From Mortierella sp. BCC40632 (lineage: Eukaryota; Mortierellomycota; Mortierellomycetes; Mortierellales; Mortierellaceae), in NCBI GenBank assembly GCA_011634665.1, contig WAEK01000019.1, positions 930,001 through 994,000 on the forward strand: DNA of 64,000 bases, given 5' to 3'. Shown here in pieces: positions 45,211 through 57,495 of the stretch. The position numbers and the translations under genes were made by a program. Under the pieces are notes generated by a model, which saw only the letters and a program-made list of their open reading frames with translations, was not told the origin of the DNA and made no database searches. The stretch's first letter is position 1; each line of letters begins with the position of its first letter.

Positions 45211-48200
45211 TCATCCTCGTCCCTTTCCCCTCCCCCGTCCTCTTCCCCGTCCTCTTCCTCGTCCTCGTCCCCTGCTCACTTGGGTTACAAGCGGTACAGG
45301 CAGGGAGGACATCTCGACTATCTCCATCATATCGTCCTCTAAAAACGTCCTCTCATTCCTCAACTTCCGCTTCAGCTTTCTCGGTGTCTCCATCTCATTG
45401 ACTTGTTTGTAGGCGACCTGCACGGGTTCGTTTTGAGAATGAGTTGGCAGAACATCAAGATCAATTCGTGTTGTCGTCTCCGAGACGGTTGTCACTGTTA
45501 CACCCAAACCAATATTCTCTTTGTTGATTTCCTGATCATTTTCGACAATGACGCTGCTTAGCTCTGGCTTTTTGTCCACCTCCAGCTCCTCATCATTGTT
45601 CAGCCAAGGGCCTGAAAAGTCGGCTCCTGCACAGAGAGGCGCATGGGCCGAGCTTTTGATAGATTCTGAGATGGAATTGACGTGGTTGATCCTTGGAGTA
45701 GATGGTCTAGACGGGTTCGTTGGAGAGCTTAGAGGATGGGCACTAGCCACTTCTGGCGACCCGGCCTCTGCACTACTAGACCTTGCGTTCAAAGACGCTG
45801 ACGAAAAAGTAAACGAATGTCGAAGAGTTGCTGGATCACTGCTGGTCGTGTTCGGGATCTCCGCCAAGGACCTGCTATGCCATGTCCAGCTTGGCCGAGA
45901 TCGACACTCATAACTAAACGACAGTCGGCCAGTCTCTTTCGTCGTCGTTGTCAAGGGCCACTCTCTTTGAGGTCGCTCAGTATGATTGGAATTATTTGCC
46001 GACGGATGATCTGTCTGCAATAGAGGTGAGGATGATGGACCCATGACAGGCGTATATGAAAAAGAAGGTGACTCTACAAGATCCAATTTTGATGGAGAGT
46101 CTGGGATGAATCCGATGCTACTGCTTCTCCTCCGCGCAATATCTACTGGCCACGATATTTCAGGTGATCCTGGCTCAAGTGCCTCTGGCTGGGCATCCAC
46201 CTGGTCAATCGTCAAGATTGGCAAAGTGAACTCCTTTTGAACCGCCTCTTTGCCCTTGGCTACTTCTTCCCCTGATAGGTCCATTGATTTGGCAGCTGCT
46301 TCATTGACGGCGAGAGTTGTTTGAGAAGACCCAGGCGGGGCTTCGTCTGTTGTAAAAGTCATCACGACACGATGGTCCGGTGTCATCGTTAGATGGGCCT
46401 TTGGCAAAGGTTGGCCATTAAAGGGCGGTGACACGGATCTAGACTCTGAGGCAATAGGTGTCAATGGACAATTATCAAACCCCCCAGCCTTCTCAATTAA
46501 AAGTCGGATTGACTCGAGCGAAATCGATGGTTCCCTGCTCGGAGATGTAGATGACCTGTCAAGCTCTTCAGAACCCCTAGAGTTAGGCTGGGCGGAACCA
46601 AGTTTCCTTCTCTTAGGGCCGATGTTTTGGGCAGACGCTGTCGATTTCACAGATATGAAGCCTTCCGCCTTGACAGATGGCCTCTCAGAATAGCGGTCTC
46701 CAGTCGTATGCTCTTCTACTGCATCTTCATAGACGCTGGTATCCGTGATGTCAATCTCATCGGGGGCTGAAGATGGTTGTCTCGAGGCACTTGAGAAACA
46801 ACCTTGGCCAGTTCCATCCGAAGGGGAAGAAGAAGAAGGTATAGTGGCGTCGGGATTTTGCAATGTAGCCTCAGTATCGGAAAGCGCCTCATGTTTGGTC
46901 AATGAAACATCAGTGCCTTGTTGCTGCACGTCAACCTCAGCATCTGACGAAAGGTCGGCTCCTGTCTCTTGACCCGAACTGATATTTGCAATTGCGGGAT
47001 TAATTTCCAGAACTTCTACAGTCTCAGGTAAGTGATCCGTTGTGTCAACATAGGCACTGACAGCTGTTTGATATAAACAGTCTGTTCCTATATCTGAAGG
47101 AGAGGGACTGTCCTCTGTTGGGTTCGTATCAACAACTGGATTCTGCACCATTGGATTAGGTTGGGTTCTGCTATCAGATTGATTCAAATCATCGCTTTCT
47201 GGGAGGCTGTTTTGAATACCGACATCTTCACTGGGTTTGTTGATTGGCGCTTCTGGAAGCATGAGCTGTGTCTCGGTCATGTCGATGTGTCCATGAACAG
47301 TCATGATTTCATTGTTTTCAGGATTGAGCTCTTGCCTCATACTGGTATATGCCTTACACTCTGGCGATACCATCTCTGGTATATCCTTGGTTAAGTTTGC
47401 ATCTCGGGAGGCTTGCAGTCCTTCTTTCATCACTGACACTTCGGTCTCTTGTCTACAGTCATCCTCCCGTTCACTTGTCTGGGCCAGGGTAGATTCAGAA
47501 TCAATAACACCTGCCATGTCTCTGTCGCACGAAGGTGCCCTTATCCTTGCTTCGAGTTGTCCAGTATCTTGGAGGGCCTTCATGAGATCAGATTTGATAG
47601 ACGGCGAAGCTGCTATTTGGGACTGGTCATTGGAACCTGGTTCCGTCGCACTCTGAAATGGTTCCTGTGATTCTTGTGGTTGCTCTTTTGAACCCATTGT
47701 GTCAACATCGAATACTGATTTAGAGGGGGTCGGTTCCATAGTTGAGTCAGTGCCCATGGAGACTCTATCCTGGCGAATTGCATGCAGCGGAGGGTTCTTC
47801 TCGACTTGGTTGTGAGGGGATGGAGCTGAGCGGATCCATCGTTCGAAGGTACTGGTAAACCTGGTATATTGCTCAAGCTGCCTCTCGAGATCCTGTATTT
47901 TCCCGTCTTTCTCTCTGACAAGGCCCTTGAGATGTGAGATCTCGTCGTCGTGTAAATACAGTTTGTCTGACAGCAATGAACTCTCCTTTCGTACAGGAAA
48001 TGTTGGTATTGAGTCGTGGTCTATAATTTGAGCTTCCGTAACGGAAATCGGTCCATAGGATTGCATACTGGCATCATTGTAGATTAATTTTTGAATCCGT
48101 TGCGCAATCGGACTAGTCGCTCGAGACCGAGTCTCTAAGCACTCTTTAGCTGGCTGCATCATCTCTGATATGGGACTAGTTGCCCGAGACTGGGTTCCCA

Positions 48201-51151
48201 CGTTTTTTTCGGTCGAATGAACCATCTCCAAGATAGGACTAGTTGCTCGTGACGTGGTTTCCATCATTTCCTTGGTCGGAAGTAAAATATCCAGAATAGG
48301 ACTTGTAGCCCGAGATTGTGTCTCTGCTGCCTCAAAAGTAGCATGGAGTATGGTCTCCATCGGGCTTGTTGCTCGTGGCTGAGTCTCGGGTAGGACTGAG
48401 TCTGTCAGCTCTGTTACCTTTGCTAATACCATTTCCGAAACGACCCTTGAAAGAACCTCTTCTGAAAACACCTTCCGAGTCTCTTCCTCGATTTGCCTGC
48501 ATCGTTCTTCGGACGCCTCCAATTTTGTATAGAGTTCATTGACGTGGTTCTGCAGTGTAGAGTCAAAGAGACTGTTGTAATGAGCATCAAATAGCTTGAC
48601 GGACGGTCCATCTCTCCTGGTGGGAGATCTAGGTGGCGAGTCAAGAAGTTGGCGGGCAGGAGATTTGGCGGGAGAGCCATTTCCATACTTCATTCGGGTA
48701 CTGACAGGTATTCGACTCATAGGACTGGCGTCCCCCTGTTGTGGTCCAGTGGTGCTCGAGGACGCGGCATCAGACCCACATGAAGAAAACTGGATGGTTT
48801 TCAGGACCTCTTCAAATTCTGACTTTGGATCGATACTCACGACCAACGACACTTGTGAATTCGGTTGTTTGCCTTCCAGCGTACTTTGGAGGAGCAGGGT
48901 GAGTTTGCTTTGGCGGAATGGGACTTGACGTGGTATCTAAAAATACAATCGCAATAGAAGGAATGTGTAAGATGGAGTGTTACCTTTTTCGCAAATACTA
49001 GTAGGTATGCTTATCATCTACTAGAGTATGAGGAAGGGGCCTTACTTCTTTGGGCTGTCTGTTTAGCCTCAAAACTTCTAGACAGTGACTTAGGACCATC
49101 ATGCTTTTGTTGATGTCCCCGATTTCCCGAAGCTGTTGACTAGCGAGGCCTCTACCTTCATTTCGTGTCCGCTCAGATCCTGCCAACTCGACAATACAGA
49201 GACGAGAGACGGTTGCCGAGTCAGTAGATGATTGTTTGGACTCAAGAGACCCTTCACGTGGAGTTTTGACAACCTTGATCGTGTAAATACGATGGCCATT
49301 GGGTGAGGATTTACTCCGCAACGATGAAAAGACTCTTTGTTGCCGAATGCCTGCTTTAAGGGCGGTTAATGCGTCTTCAGTAGACTTTACGCGGACTTCG
49401 CGGAGACCATGGATATATTTATGGTCGAGGACGGGGTCCGACCTCAAGGGCAGTGCCGGGCGTTTCGGGTCGAGAGCTAGGTCAATGGGAATTGGTGACC
49501 CAGGAGGGGGTGCGAGCAAATCATAAAACCGTTCCATGTGGATCTCAGCACAAGACAGCCACACTGAGTACTCCGTATCCTCTGATGGAGAAATGATGGC
49601 TAAAAAGGGCGGAGGGGGAGTATGATTCGATCATATAGATCAGTATATTAGTAAGGGCAGGGGGTTCAGTTCTGGACAATATCTCCATTGTTTGCAAAGA
49701 TGTGCATGTTTTACCTTCATTGTCATCCATGATGGACTCTACAATATCAAAATCATTGTGACCATCGTCATTGCTAATGCCAAGCTTTTGTGCAAAAGCT
49801 GAGAACTCCTGGTCCATAGCTCTGATCGAGTCCATTTCCTGGTCGCGCGTATTCATGCCTGGGATGTCGTTGTTATGGTTGCCTATGGCGTCCGTACGAT
49901 TGACTGCCTTCACATTTGGATATCCGGTGGACCAAAGCTGAGTTACTCGATCGGTATCTTTATCGTAAGAACTGATGCATCGCAATAGAGTTGATATTGT
50001 TTTCAGAACAAGACCAAGGTGCCCAGATCGAGATGGGTTTTGGTTCTGAATTGATAATGGTGTATCGCCGACACCATAGAGGAGCAATAATGTATTACAT
50101 TGCTTCTGCTGTAGGACAGACGTCAAGAGTGGACGACATGCATGGTCAAAGAGCTCTCTTTGCGTTGCTGATGTACCAAATGCCTTGGTAAACGAGAACT
50201 TGGATGGCTTTTTGCTCCGCAACTAGAGTATCAAAAAATAAAAAAGAGTAAGTATGTGAGGAAGTGAAATAGATTGGAGAATAGGGCACAAGTGAAAATA
50301 AGCTACGAGACGCGGTCGTACGTGGTCAGGTGGTCGAGTAATAACCTCTTGGTCGTTCAGGAACTCGATACAACTGTCATCCGCACTTTGAAGTGCCGTA
50401 CTTTGTGGGAGAAGTCTTAGGTATGTCTATTTAAAAAAAATTCTCGTTAAAGACTGTAGAAGACAATGGATCGTATAAAAAAACAAACTATTTTAGACAG
50501 TTACCTTGATTGGGACCCTTTCTGTCAACAAGGGTCTAGACAAGGCTGCGTGTTGAGTTCTTCTCGGTGTTGGAGAGCTAATGAGCGAGTCCGAGTCCGA
50601 GTCTTCGTCCTGTACTGGGGAGCACAGTTCTAAATCGTTTAGGGACGGTCCACTCGCGCTTGCAGTAGACACAGTCCAGCGACCTTGACTGAGCAATGGA
50701 GTGGCGTCCTTGTTCTTATCTTTAAGTGGGGTGTCGACAGCGTGGCGTGGCTGGGGCCTTTTGTTTCCCTTTGAAATAACAAGCTGCACAGGTGGATGCG
50801 TCAATCGGGCGACTGGTGGTTTCACAGGCGAGCCTGAAAGGTAGACAGGATCACGTTTCTTGTGTGGGGGTAAGAGACGAGATGAAGAGTGGAAAGATCG
50901 CTCATTCGTTTTTAGTGGCGGAATTTGTTGTTTGTGTATAGGTCTCGAGGAATCTCGAGCTGAGGAGGATGTGGAGGTGAACAGTGAGGTGAGATCTGGA
51001 GGAAGCGAGACATCCTTCCTAGCAAAGCACCAAGCAAACACAGAATGAGAGGCAAAATCTAGAGGGCAGAGCATGTAGACATTGCAGGAGTCAATGGACA
51101 GACTGCATACTTTTTTCGCTTCCTCTCCTTCTTCTTGGGGGCCTTGGGCAT
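45211..51151 (-). CDS. Giant kinesin-6-like protein with degenerate motor P-loop
   Basis: Six exons on the minus strand give 1815 residues: 51111-51151, 50505-51018, 50322-50426, 49715-50222, 49046-49599 and 45211-48936. A basic, Ser-rich N-terminus of about 185 residues precedes a motor resembling KIF20/KIF23: IKTYLRLLPQS, CIEFLNDQEVITRPP, FSFTKAFG, then YGVGDTPLS at 269-277 in place of the expected YGVTNSGKT. Switch I is altered (SLRSKSSPNGH) and switch II reads ELAGSER at 527, followed by DINKSMMVLSHCLEVL and QSKLTLLLQSTL. A long insert sits between P-loop and switch I, as in kinesin-6. The tail has five 21-residue repeats centred on RATSP (about 755-860), a short coiled coil, more than 800 Ser/Thr/Glu-rich residues and a final RG repeat. 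ATP hydrolysis seems unlikely. Confidence 0.87.
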
Positions 51152-52330
51152 GCTGCTGTGAAGAGCAGAACAGGGAAATGATGGACTGGGCAGGACAAGG
51201 GAATGGAAGTGGGGTTCTGTACAATTTGTGGATCTGATTGGGTAGGTCGAGAGAATCCGACTAATGATTGGTTGGAGAAGGAGGAGCGAAAGAAGAAAAG
51301 CTTTGAAAGAAAAGGGAAGAGACTCTTTTCAGTGAGGAATTTGCCTTGCTGACAGTCAAAAGCTGTGCAAGTTTTGTCTTGCTCCGCCACCCAACAAGTG
51401 CACATTGTTGTCTGCACCCTGGCGCTGGCTTCTCTCACTTACTCAAAAAACTCGACCGCTCAAGGTGGCTCATGCGCCTCTGACCAGGTACCCTGTTGCA
51501 CTGGCCCCCTATCCCCACTCTTCTCCACACAGACTGGCCTTTAATAGAAACCATGACTTTCTCAGAAACATACACGAGCCTGTGCAGCCTCTCCTTCTCT
51601 CCTTCTAACTCATCATTAAGGAGAAAGTAAGGCATTAGAAAGGAACAGGAGGATCACTTGTCCTTGGACATGCTGGTAGAAAGCCGCCTGCTTGAGCAGA
51701 TGATCGCCACCAGTTCGCTATATGATGCTTCATCGGTCCATCTTTCTTACGGCACTCTCCACATCCACATCCTCCATCCTCGGCATCATCTGGGTAATTC
51801 TTCCTTGGACAATCAATGAGTAGGACAATGAGCGACTAAGAGAGAGTATGTGTGAGTATGAGAGAGCGAAGAAGAGAGTGTGTGTGAAAGAGAGAGAGCA
51901 GAGAGACCGTGAGTGTGGGAGAATAAGAGAGCAAAGAAGAGAGAGACAGAGTGAGAGTCTGTATTTGTTGTTTTGTTTGGACAAAACACCAAGCCCAGAA
52001 ATGGCGCCTCACTCCTCCTCAGCCAATTTTCCCACAAGACCCTGTTAATAAGCAGCAACGCGGCTTGGACGGACGTCCTCTGCAATTGCTTCTGCAGGGT
52101 ACCTCTCTCTCTCTCTCTTGCTCATTCACCCCGTGCTTTAATCGTGTGTTGGACGGCGTTTTTTTTTTTTTTTTTTTTTATATATTCACTTTGGTTCTCC
52201 TTGCTCCTTTGTTCGTTTTGTTCTTTGTTCACTCATCTCATCTCCGCTCCCTTTCTTACACCTTGAGCCTTTCCCACTCCTCGCCCACCTTTTCTTTCAT
52301 CCCTTCTCCTTACCCACCCTCCGTCCTAAA

Positions 52331-52372
<42 letters not shown>

Positions 52373-52404
52373 TTTCTTTCTCTCTCTCTTTCTCTCTCTC
52401 TTTC

Positions 52405-52495
<91 letters not shown>

Positions 52496-52618
52496 CGGTG
52501 GTTTTACTTGACACCCCCTCCTCAACTTCTATACGTCCAACCCCCTTCTGCTCTCAATCTCTCAATTTCAGCTCATCCTCAACTCCACACCCATCACTCT
52601 GCACAACGTCCCACAGCC
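51152..52618. other. Divergent spacer with large CT array
   Basis: 1.47 kb between the kinesin-like and thioredoxin-like genes. Pyrimidine-rich leader of the latter holds an imperfect (CT)n/(TTTCTC)n array at 52333-52490. A Cys-rich minus-strand patch near 51690-51800 with a good donor (CC|GTAAGA) was considered and not called. Confidence 0.6.
52333..52490. repeat. (CT)n/(TTTCTC)n array
   Basis: About 158 bases of CT dinucleotides interrupted by TTTCTC variants, directly upstream of the thioredoxin-like gene and probably in its 5' leader. Confidence 0.95.
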
Positions 52619-53587
52619 ATGGCCCCTAGTCCACCGTTGACCGAGACCGAAAAGCTGCTTATTGACGCTTACACTACTATCCTCAACGAACCCTTCGAGG
52701 ACAAGTACGAAGACAAGTGGGAGGATGAACCATTTGACCGAGCCGTTGACCGGTTCAAGTCGCGCGCACAAGAGATCGGTTTTGCCGACCCGTTCGAACT
52801 CTTGACCAAATTCAAGATTGATTCGTATGAGGCTATTCGGGCACAGCTCAAGAAAGGTCCTCCAATGTGCTTTCGACCTGGATGGAAGTCCCCGATCCTG
52901 GGACATCGCTATGACCCTACGCATATTGCTTCAAAATGTCGTCATGTCCACGGCCCAACGTATAGTGGTCAAGAACGAATTGTTGTCCTTGACTTTTGGG
53001 CTTCATGGTAAGAATATGTCTGCCACATGTTTAGATTGCTATGTTGGCGATTTTTTTTTTCGGACGTTCACAGAAAGGCGTTTTTAGTCCCTGGCCCATT
53101 GTTGTTTTCTATTCGTGTTGCCCAATGAGCACTAAAAGAGATGCGAGCCGTGGGGACAACATAGACTGTGTGAATGAGCGTGGAGGGGTTGTTTACACAA
53201 GTCAATGTGTGGGAGAAGAGGTGTTGGCTGTCTTTACTCTGTGTGTGTGCGTGTGTTTGTTTATGTGTTGTGCAAGGGTGCATAAATTGGAATGGATGGC
53301 AGACAAGGATTGGCTGACAAAACGCGGACCGATGGTCGTTGTCCGAGGCTCCTTTTGCCTCTCATCAAGGAAGGCAAAGGCGGAGCACAGGGCAGGGCAG
53401 GACAGGGCAGGGCAGGGCAGGCAGGGCGGGACAGGACAGGACAGGACAAGACAGGACAGGACCGCGGGCATCTGACTGAGGGAGGGAACAATCTACACGC
53501 TCAAGGAGTGATAGTGAACGAGCGAGTGAGAAAGAAGGGACTTTGAATAGAGTTTGGAGCCTTTGTGCTCGAGGCTGGACACAGAGC

Positions 53588-53666
<79 letters not shown>

Positions 53667-54735
53667 GGGAGAAGAAGGAGAAGAGGAGAAAAGTAACCCA
53701 GAGACAGAAAGCGAAAAGCCTGGGGAAACGGGTCGGCGAGCTTTCCTTGGGAAAGTTAGGCCCGAGGAAAAGAACGGACAGGCACAGACAGGCTCTGCAC
53801 TTTCAATGGGCTCGAGAGTAGGGCCTGGTCAGAAGAGAGACACACACGCAGGGCACAGCGAGATGGCGCTGGATCAGACCCGTCCCTGAGCACGCAAGGA
53901 AGGAAAGTGGGAGGGAAAGAAAAGGGGGCTCAATGAAAACTGAACAAGCGCATGCAGAAGGATCTCTTAGGGAGGAATGAGGTTCCTGGGTCTACTTGTA
54001 TTCTCTCTCACGCTCGTTCTTCCACTCTGCCCTCTCCATCTCGTGGCTGGGTGCTCTCATTGTCTGCTTCGAACGCAACCCTGTCAAACATTCTCTTGTC
54101 GTCTCATAGCCTTTGCATCTGCCTCTTTCAGTCCTCATCCACTAACATTCTCTTTCTTTCTTTTCCTTGTGACTCTTGCTTCAATAGGTGCGATCCATGT
54201 GTAAGCGCAAGTCCCGAGGTGTCGCAATTGGCAGATGAGTTTGCAGGCCGGATCGCCATTCTTGGGATCAATAACGAGAGCATCTTTGGCGTAACTAAAC
54301 CCCCCAACCTGGATCTCCTTCAGACTTTCCTAAACGAACATCAGGATGAGTTTCGGTACACTATTCTGGTCGATGATGCAGAAGGATATGCAAAGGATGG
54401 TAATGCCAAAGGAAGACGGAGAATGTATCCGAGTAATAGTCTATTAATGGCAAACGCGAGAAGCTGAAGGCGCCTATATTGACTAACGACCACATCTTCT
54501 TCTATCTATGTTCTTTCTCAAAGCGGTTTACAAGCCAAGTGGATACAGAGGAATCCCCTGTGCAGTGTTGCTAGTTGACGGCGTTGTTTCCTATGTCGGA
54601 TCACCCTTGGATACATTTAGGAACGTGCTTGTTGACACATTAATCTCTGTTTATGGACCTACAGCCACCGTGTCTTCAGCTATCTCGGGAACAGGAGCAG
54701 GAGTGGGAGTACCATCGACACCACCTTTATCGTAA
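52619..54735 (+). CDS. Thioredoxin-like redox protein with CDPC active site
   Basis: Three exons, 52619-53007, 54188-54399 and 54524-54735, give 270 residues. Residues 115-265 have the thioredoxin/TlpA fold: IVVLDFWASW, active-site C131-D-P-C134, ILGINNESIFG, YTILVDD and a cis-proline-type strand GYRGIPCAVLLVDGVV. The N-terminal 110 residues are acidic and helical (FEDKYEDKWEDEPFDRA) and then include a GPPMCFRPGWKSP segment that I do not recognise. The 1180-bp first intron falls exactly in the active-site Trp codon and is full of simple repeats, while the second is 124 bp. AATAAA lies at 54752-54757. Role inferred as disulfide or peroxide handling; no targeting peptide is evident. Confidence 0.83.
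53386..53462. repeat. GGACA/GGGCA pentanucleotide repeat
   Basis: About 15 units of GGGCA then GGACA in intron 1 of the thioredoxin-like gene. It is the reverse complement of the TGTCC unit in the SR-gene intron at 4671-4718. Confidence 0.85.
53589..53632. repeat. Poly(A) run followed by GA repeats
   Basis: 44 consecutive A bases then (GA)n to about 53670, inside the same 1180-bp intron. Confidence 0.95.
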
Positions 54736-56040
54736 TTTATTTAATTTGGCTAATAAAGCACAACCAACGCATCACAACAAAATCAGATGAGAGAGAAGGG
54801 GGAGAGGGGAGGGGCCCTGACCAAACCTCATTCCCACTGGATCACTCATCTCATTGCAACACACCTTTTGCTATCATTTTCCCCTCTCTTACTTTTTTGT
54901 TTTCGTTCTCTCTCTTGGCCATGCGATCTGTAGGTGTAGTGAATTCCTGGGAACAAAAAAAAAAAAAAGTGAGAGATACTTCTCCTCAGCAAATCGAATG
55001 GCGCAACTCCGACCTTCTCCTCCCCCCTCACACCACCCAATTAGCCGTGAACTCTGTTTTTCTCTTACAGTCCTGAAGAGAACAAAGGACGAACAGAGCA
55101 TTCAAGAAGGATTAGGATGAGAAGATGCTACTGGGAACCGTCCAATAGCGATCATTGGCCCTTTAGCATACACACACACACACATTATTTACTCTGGGAA
55201 TATGCACTCAGCTCGTGCTTCTTTTCTCCGTCCCTGTGATCACCTCCCTTGTGTTTGTTCTCGCTCTCCAAGTTCTTTTTTTTCTATGCCCACGACCGAA
55301 TTTGTCACCTACGACAAACACATAGAGCCACAACAAAAAAAGAAGCTCTGTATTATCCTTTTTTTCCCGGTTTGCCTCAATTTGTAGGTAAGAAAAAAAA
55401 AAGCTCTCTTCCTGGAACTGTTTACTCTCCATCCTCAGAGGTTACAGAGATCTCTTCTTTGCCTCATCAGACAGGAGCCGCACATGTCTGCTAACAGGTT
55501 CGGAAGTAATCTTCCGGGCACGTTATCACACTCCTCTCGGACAGAGAAAGACAAACTGTAAACCGGTCTCATTCCAGCACTATGGCGGACACAGTGGCTT
55601 CTCTCCACTTGTAACCCATTTGTCACCTCCCTTGAGAAAAGAACTTTTTCAATGCTACATAATAGGGAGCCGCACGGAAAGGTAGTTTGGCCTAAAGTTG
55701 GTCCTGAAGTAGACTCAGATTGCGTCAACACTTTCTATGCTCCAGACTCGGAGTCCTTTAGGTCATTGCTAAGAATAGTGATGGTTTGGTGGCACAATGA
55801 AAACGAGGATACATGAGTCGAGTGAGTCAACTGGATAGGCAGGTAGCTCTCCTTTAAAGAAATACGCTCGTGCCATCGAACAAATAAAGCAATAGAATGG
55901 GCGGACAGGAGAGCAAAAAGGTACCTCACCGAACTTTCGCCTACCGCTCTGGGCTCTTTCTCCATCTCCGACGCGTCTTTATTCCTTTTCACAATCCAGT
56001 GGTACCAAGGCCTCTCCAATAACCCTTCGGGATTCGCTCT
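54736..56040. other. Spacer between last housekeeping gene and transposon zone
   Basis: Mixed sequence with short A/T and CA runs (55170-55186). A 113-codon minus-strand frame at 55735-56076 overlaps the long inverted repeat and has no recognisable domain, so it is not called. Confidence 0.5.
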
Positions 56041-56041
56041 G

Positions 56042-56276
56042 AGCAACGAAGTCGACAAAGGAAGTCTTACGTTCATTATCCGAAGCCAGCAACCCTTTCC
56101 TGTGAAATTCTTACTTTAATTCCACTCGAAAATACAGAATAGTAAAGAAAAATAACCAGCTAGATACCCTCTTCGCGACAGAAAACAAGTAATGGGGGGG
56201 GGGGAAGGGTAGGACTGGAAAGAGTCGCTGGCTTCGGAAAATGAACGTAAGACTTCCTCTGTCGACTTCGTTGCTA
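56042..56276. repeat. Long inverted repeat, arms ~48-60 bp
   Basis: GCAACGAAGTCGACAAAGG... at 56042-56089 is repeated in inverse orientation at 56229-56276 with two mismatches, and lower similarity extends outward to the AGCCAGCRAC..CTTTCC text on both sides. A third partial copy of that text is at 56292-56312. Probably the ends of a small DNA transposon or a snap-back copy. Confidence 0.8.
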
Positions 56277-56320
56277 ATTGCCTTTCTATTAGCCAGCGAC
56301 CATTCCCTGTGCTTTCAGAG

Positions 56321-56744
56321 TCAGCCCATAATCATCTTCGAGAAGTTTGAGGTTGTCTTGTTTGACAATCGATAGAACTTCGCGAGCATTGCCGAAGAAG
56401 ACCAGTTTCCTTGAGTGACAACACCATCGATGTGGACTCCCACCTGTGCCGCATGTGTTGATCCTGCAGCTCTTGTTTTAGGAATATTTGCCACTGGAGG
56501 TAGTTGAATATTGCACATCACCGTTTTGATATGCTCGCCGATGCGTTGTGCCGAGATCGCCATTTCCGGATACTTTATGTGACGAACCAATGTGTTGTAG
56601 GAAAGTAAAGGTTATATTGGGTGTAGGGCCAGCGTTTCTCAAAAGTCGGGTGGATAGGAGGCCTTTGGTGAATCGCATCTTGTAGGTCTTGAATGAGTTG
56701 TCTAGGCACATAGTTGGGTCTGCTGGTAGTACTTTAAGAATCAC
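56321..56744 (-). pseudogene. Tyrosine-recombinase fragment (DIRS or Crypton type)
   Basis: Two overlapping minus-strand frames form the C-terminal part of a tyrosine recombinase. The first has VLPADPTMCLDNSFKTY; the second has AISAQRIGEHIKTV, then the R-x-x-H-like core KTRAAGSTHAAQVGV and the end GNWSSSAMLAKFYRLS with the presumptive nucleophile tyrosine. These match the usual order (second Arg, His/Trp, Tyr). The frame change near 56580 and absence of the N-terminal part show that it is dead. In fungi such recombinases belong mainly to DIRS retrotransposons and Cryptons; no reverse transcriptase is nearby to decide. Confidence 0.65.
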
Positions 56745-57311
56745 ATATTTGTTTCTATGAAATCCCTTGATCGTTTCCTTGGAGTGTAAAACTAAATGCT
56801 GTTCAAAGGAGTCCTCTGTGAGGTATCCATCAAGGTCAATGTGCTCAATATCGCTTGGTTGTAAGAAGGCGCATTTCGAGTGACCAGTACAACGTCTGTG
56901 TGAGGATTTCTGCTGACACTTTGCTGTTAAGTTGAAGCGATCTGAAGTAGGTGAAGATCGGCAAGATATCCAAGTCTCATTATTTCCATGAGTCCGTTTC
57001 GTCAGCTCGTAGGATGTGAAAGAGGTTGGTGAAATAATTAAAATTGGTCCGACTTCACCAAAGAAAAAATCAGCGATTCGAAGAAATTGTACGAATGAAC
57101 TGAAAGAAAGGAGAGTGTAAGTGTCATGACCGAATCAAATTCAAATCGATTAATAAATAGAGCCAATTGATCAAGCGATCTACCATTGAAAGAAGATATT
57201 CAGAGAGGTTGAAATGATCAAAGGAGGAGAACTGTTATGGCAAATAAAAAAACATGCGAACACTTTCGCTGACATCTCTATGATGGGATTACCACTTTAT
57301 ATACAGGGTAT

Positions 57312-57375
57312 TGCAAGCTAGTGAACAAGCACGAAGGGAAGCAGCTCGCACCGCTTGGCAGGCCAGTTTTTAGAC
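57312..57375. repeat. Diverged relative of the 371-bp LTR start
   Basis: GGGAAGCAGCTCGCACCGC and TTGGCAGGCCAG resemble the first 60 bases of the LTR that begins 120 bp downstream, with many substitutions. It is likely an older solo fragment of the same or a related family. Confidence 0.55.
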
Positions 57376-57495
57376 CGCAAGAGGTCATCCTGAGTTGAGG
57401 AGAACTCTGTCCTAGGGTTCTAATATTAGACCTAGGAGGGACAGAAACACCTCGTTATAAAAGGGGGGACGCTGTCCATGATAAATTACTTCCAC

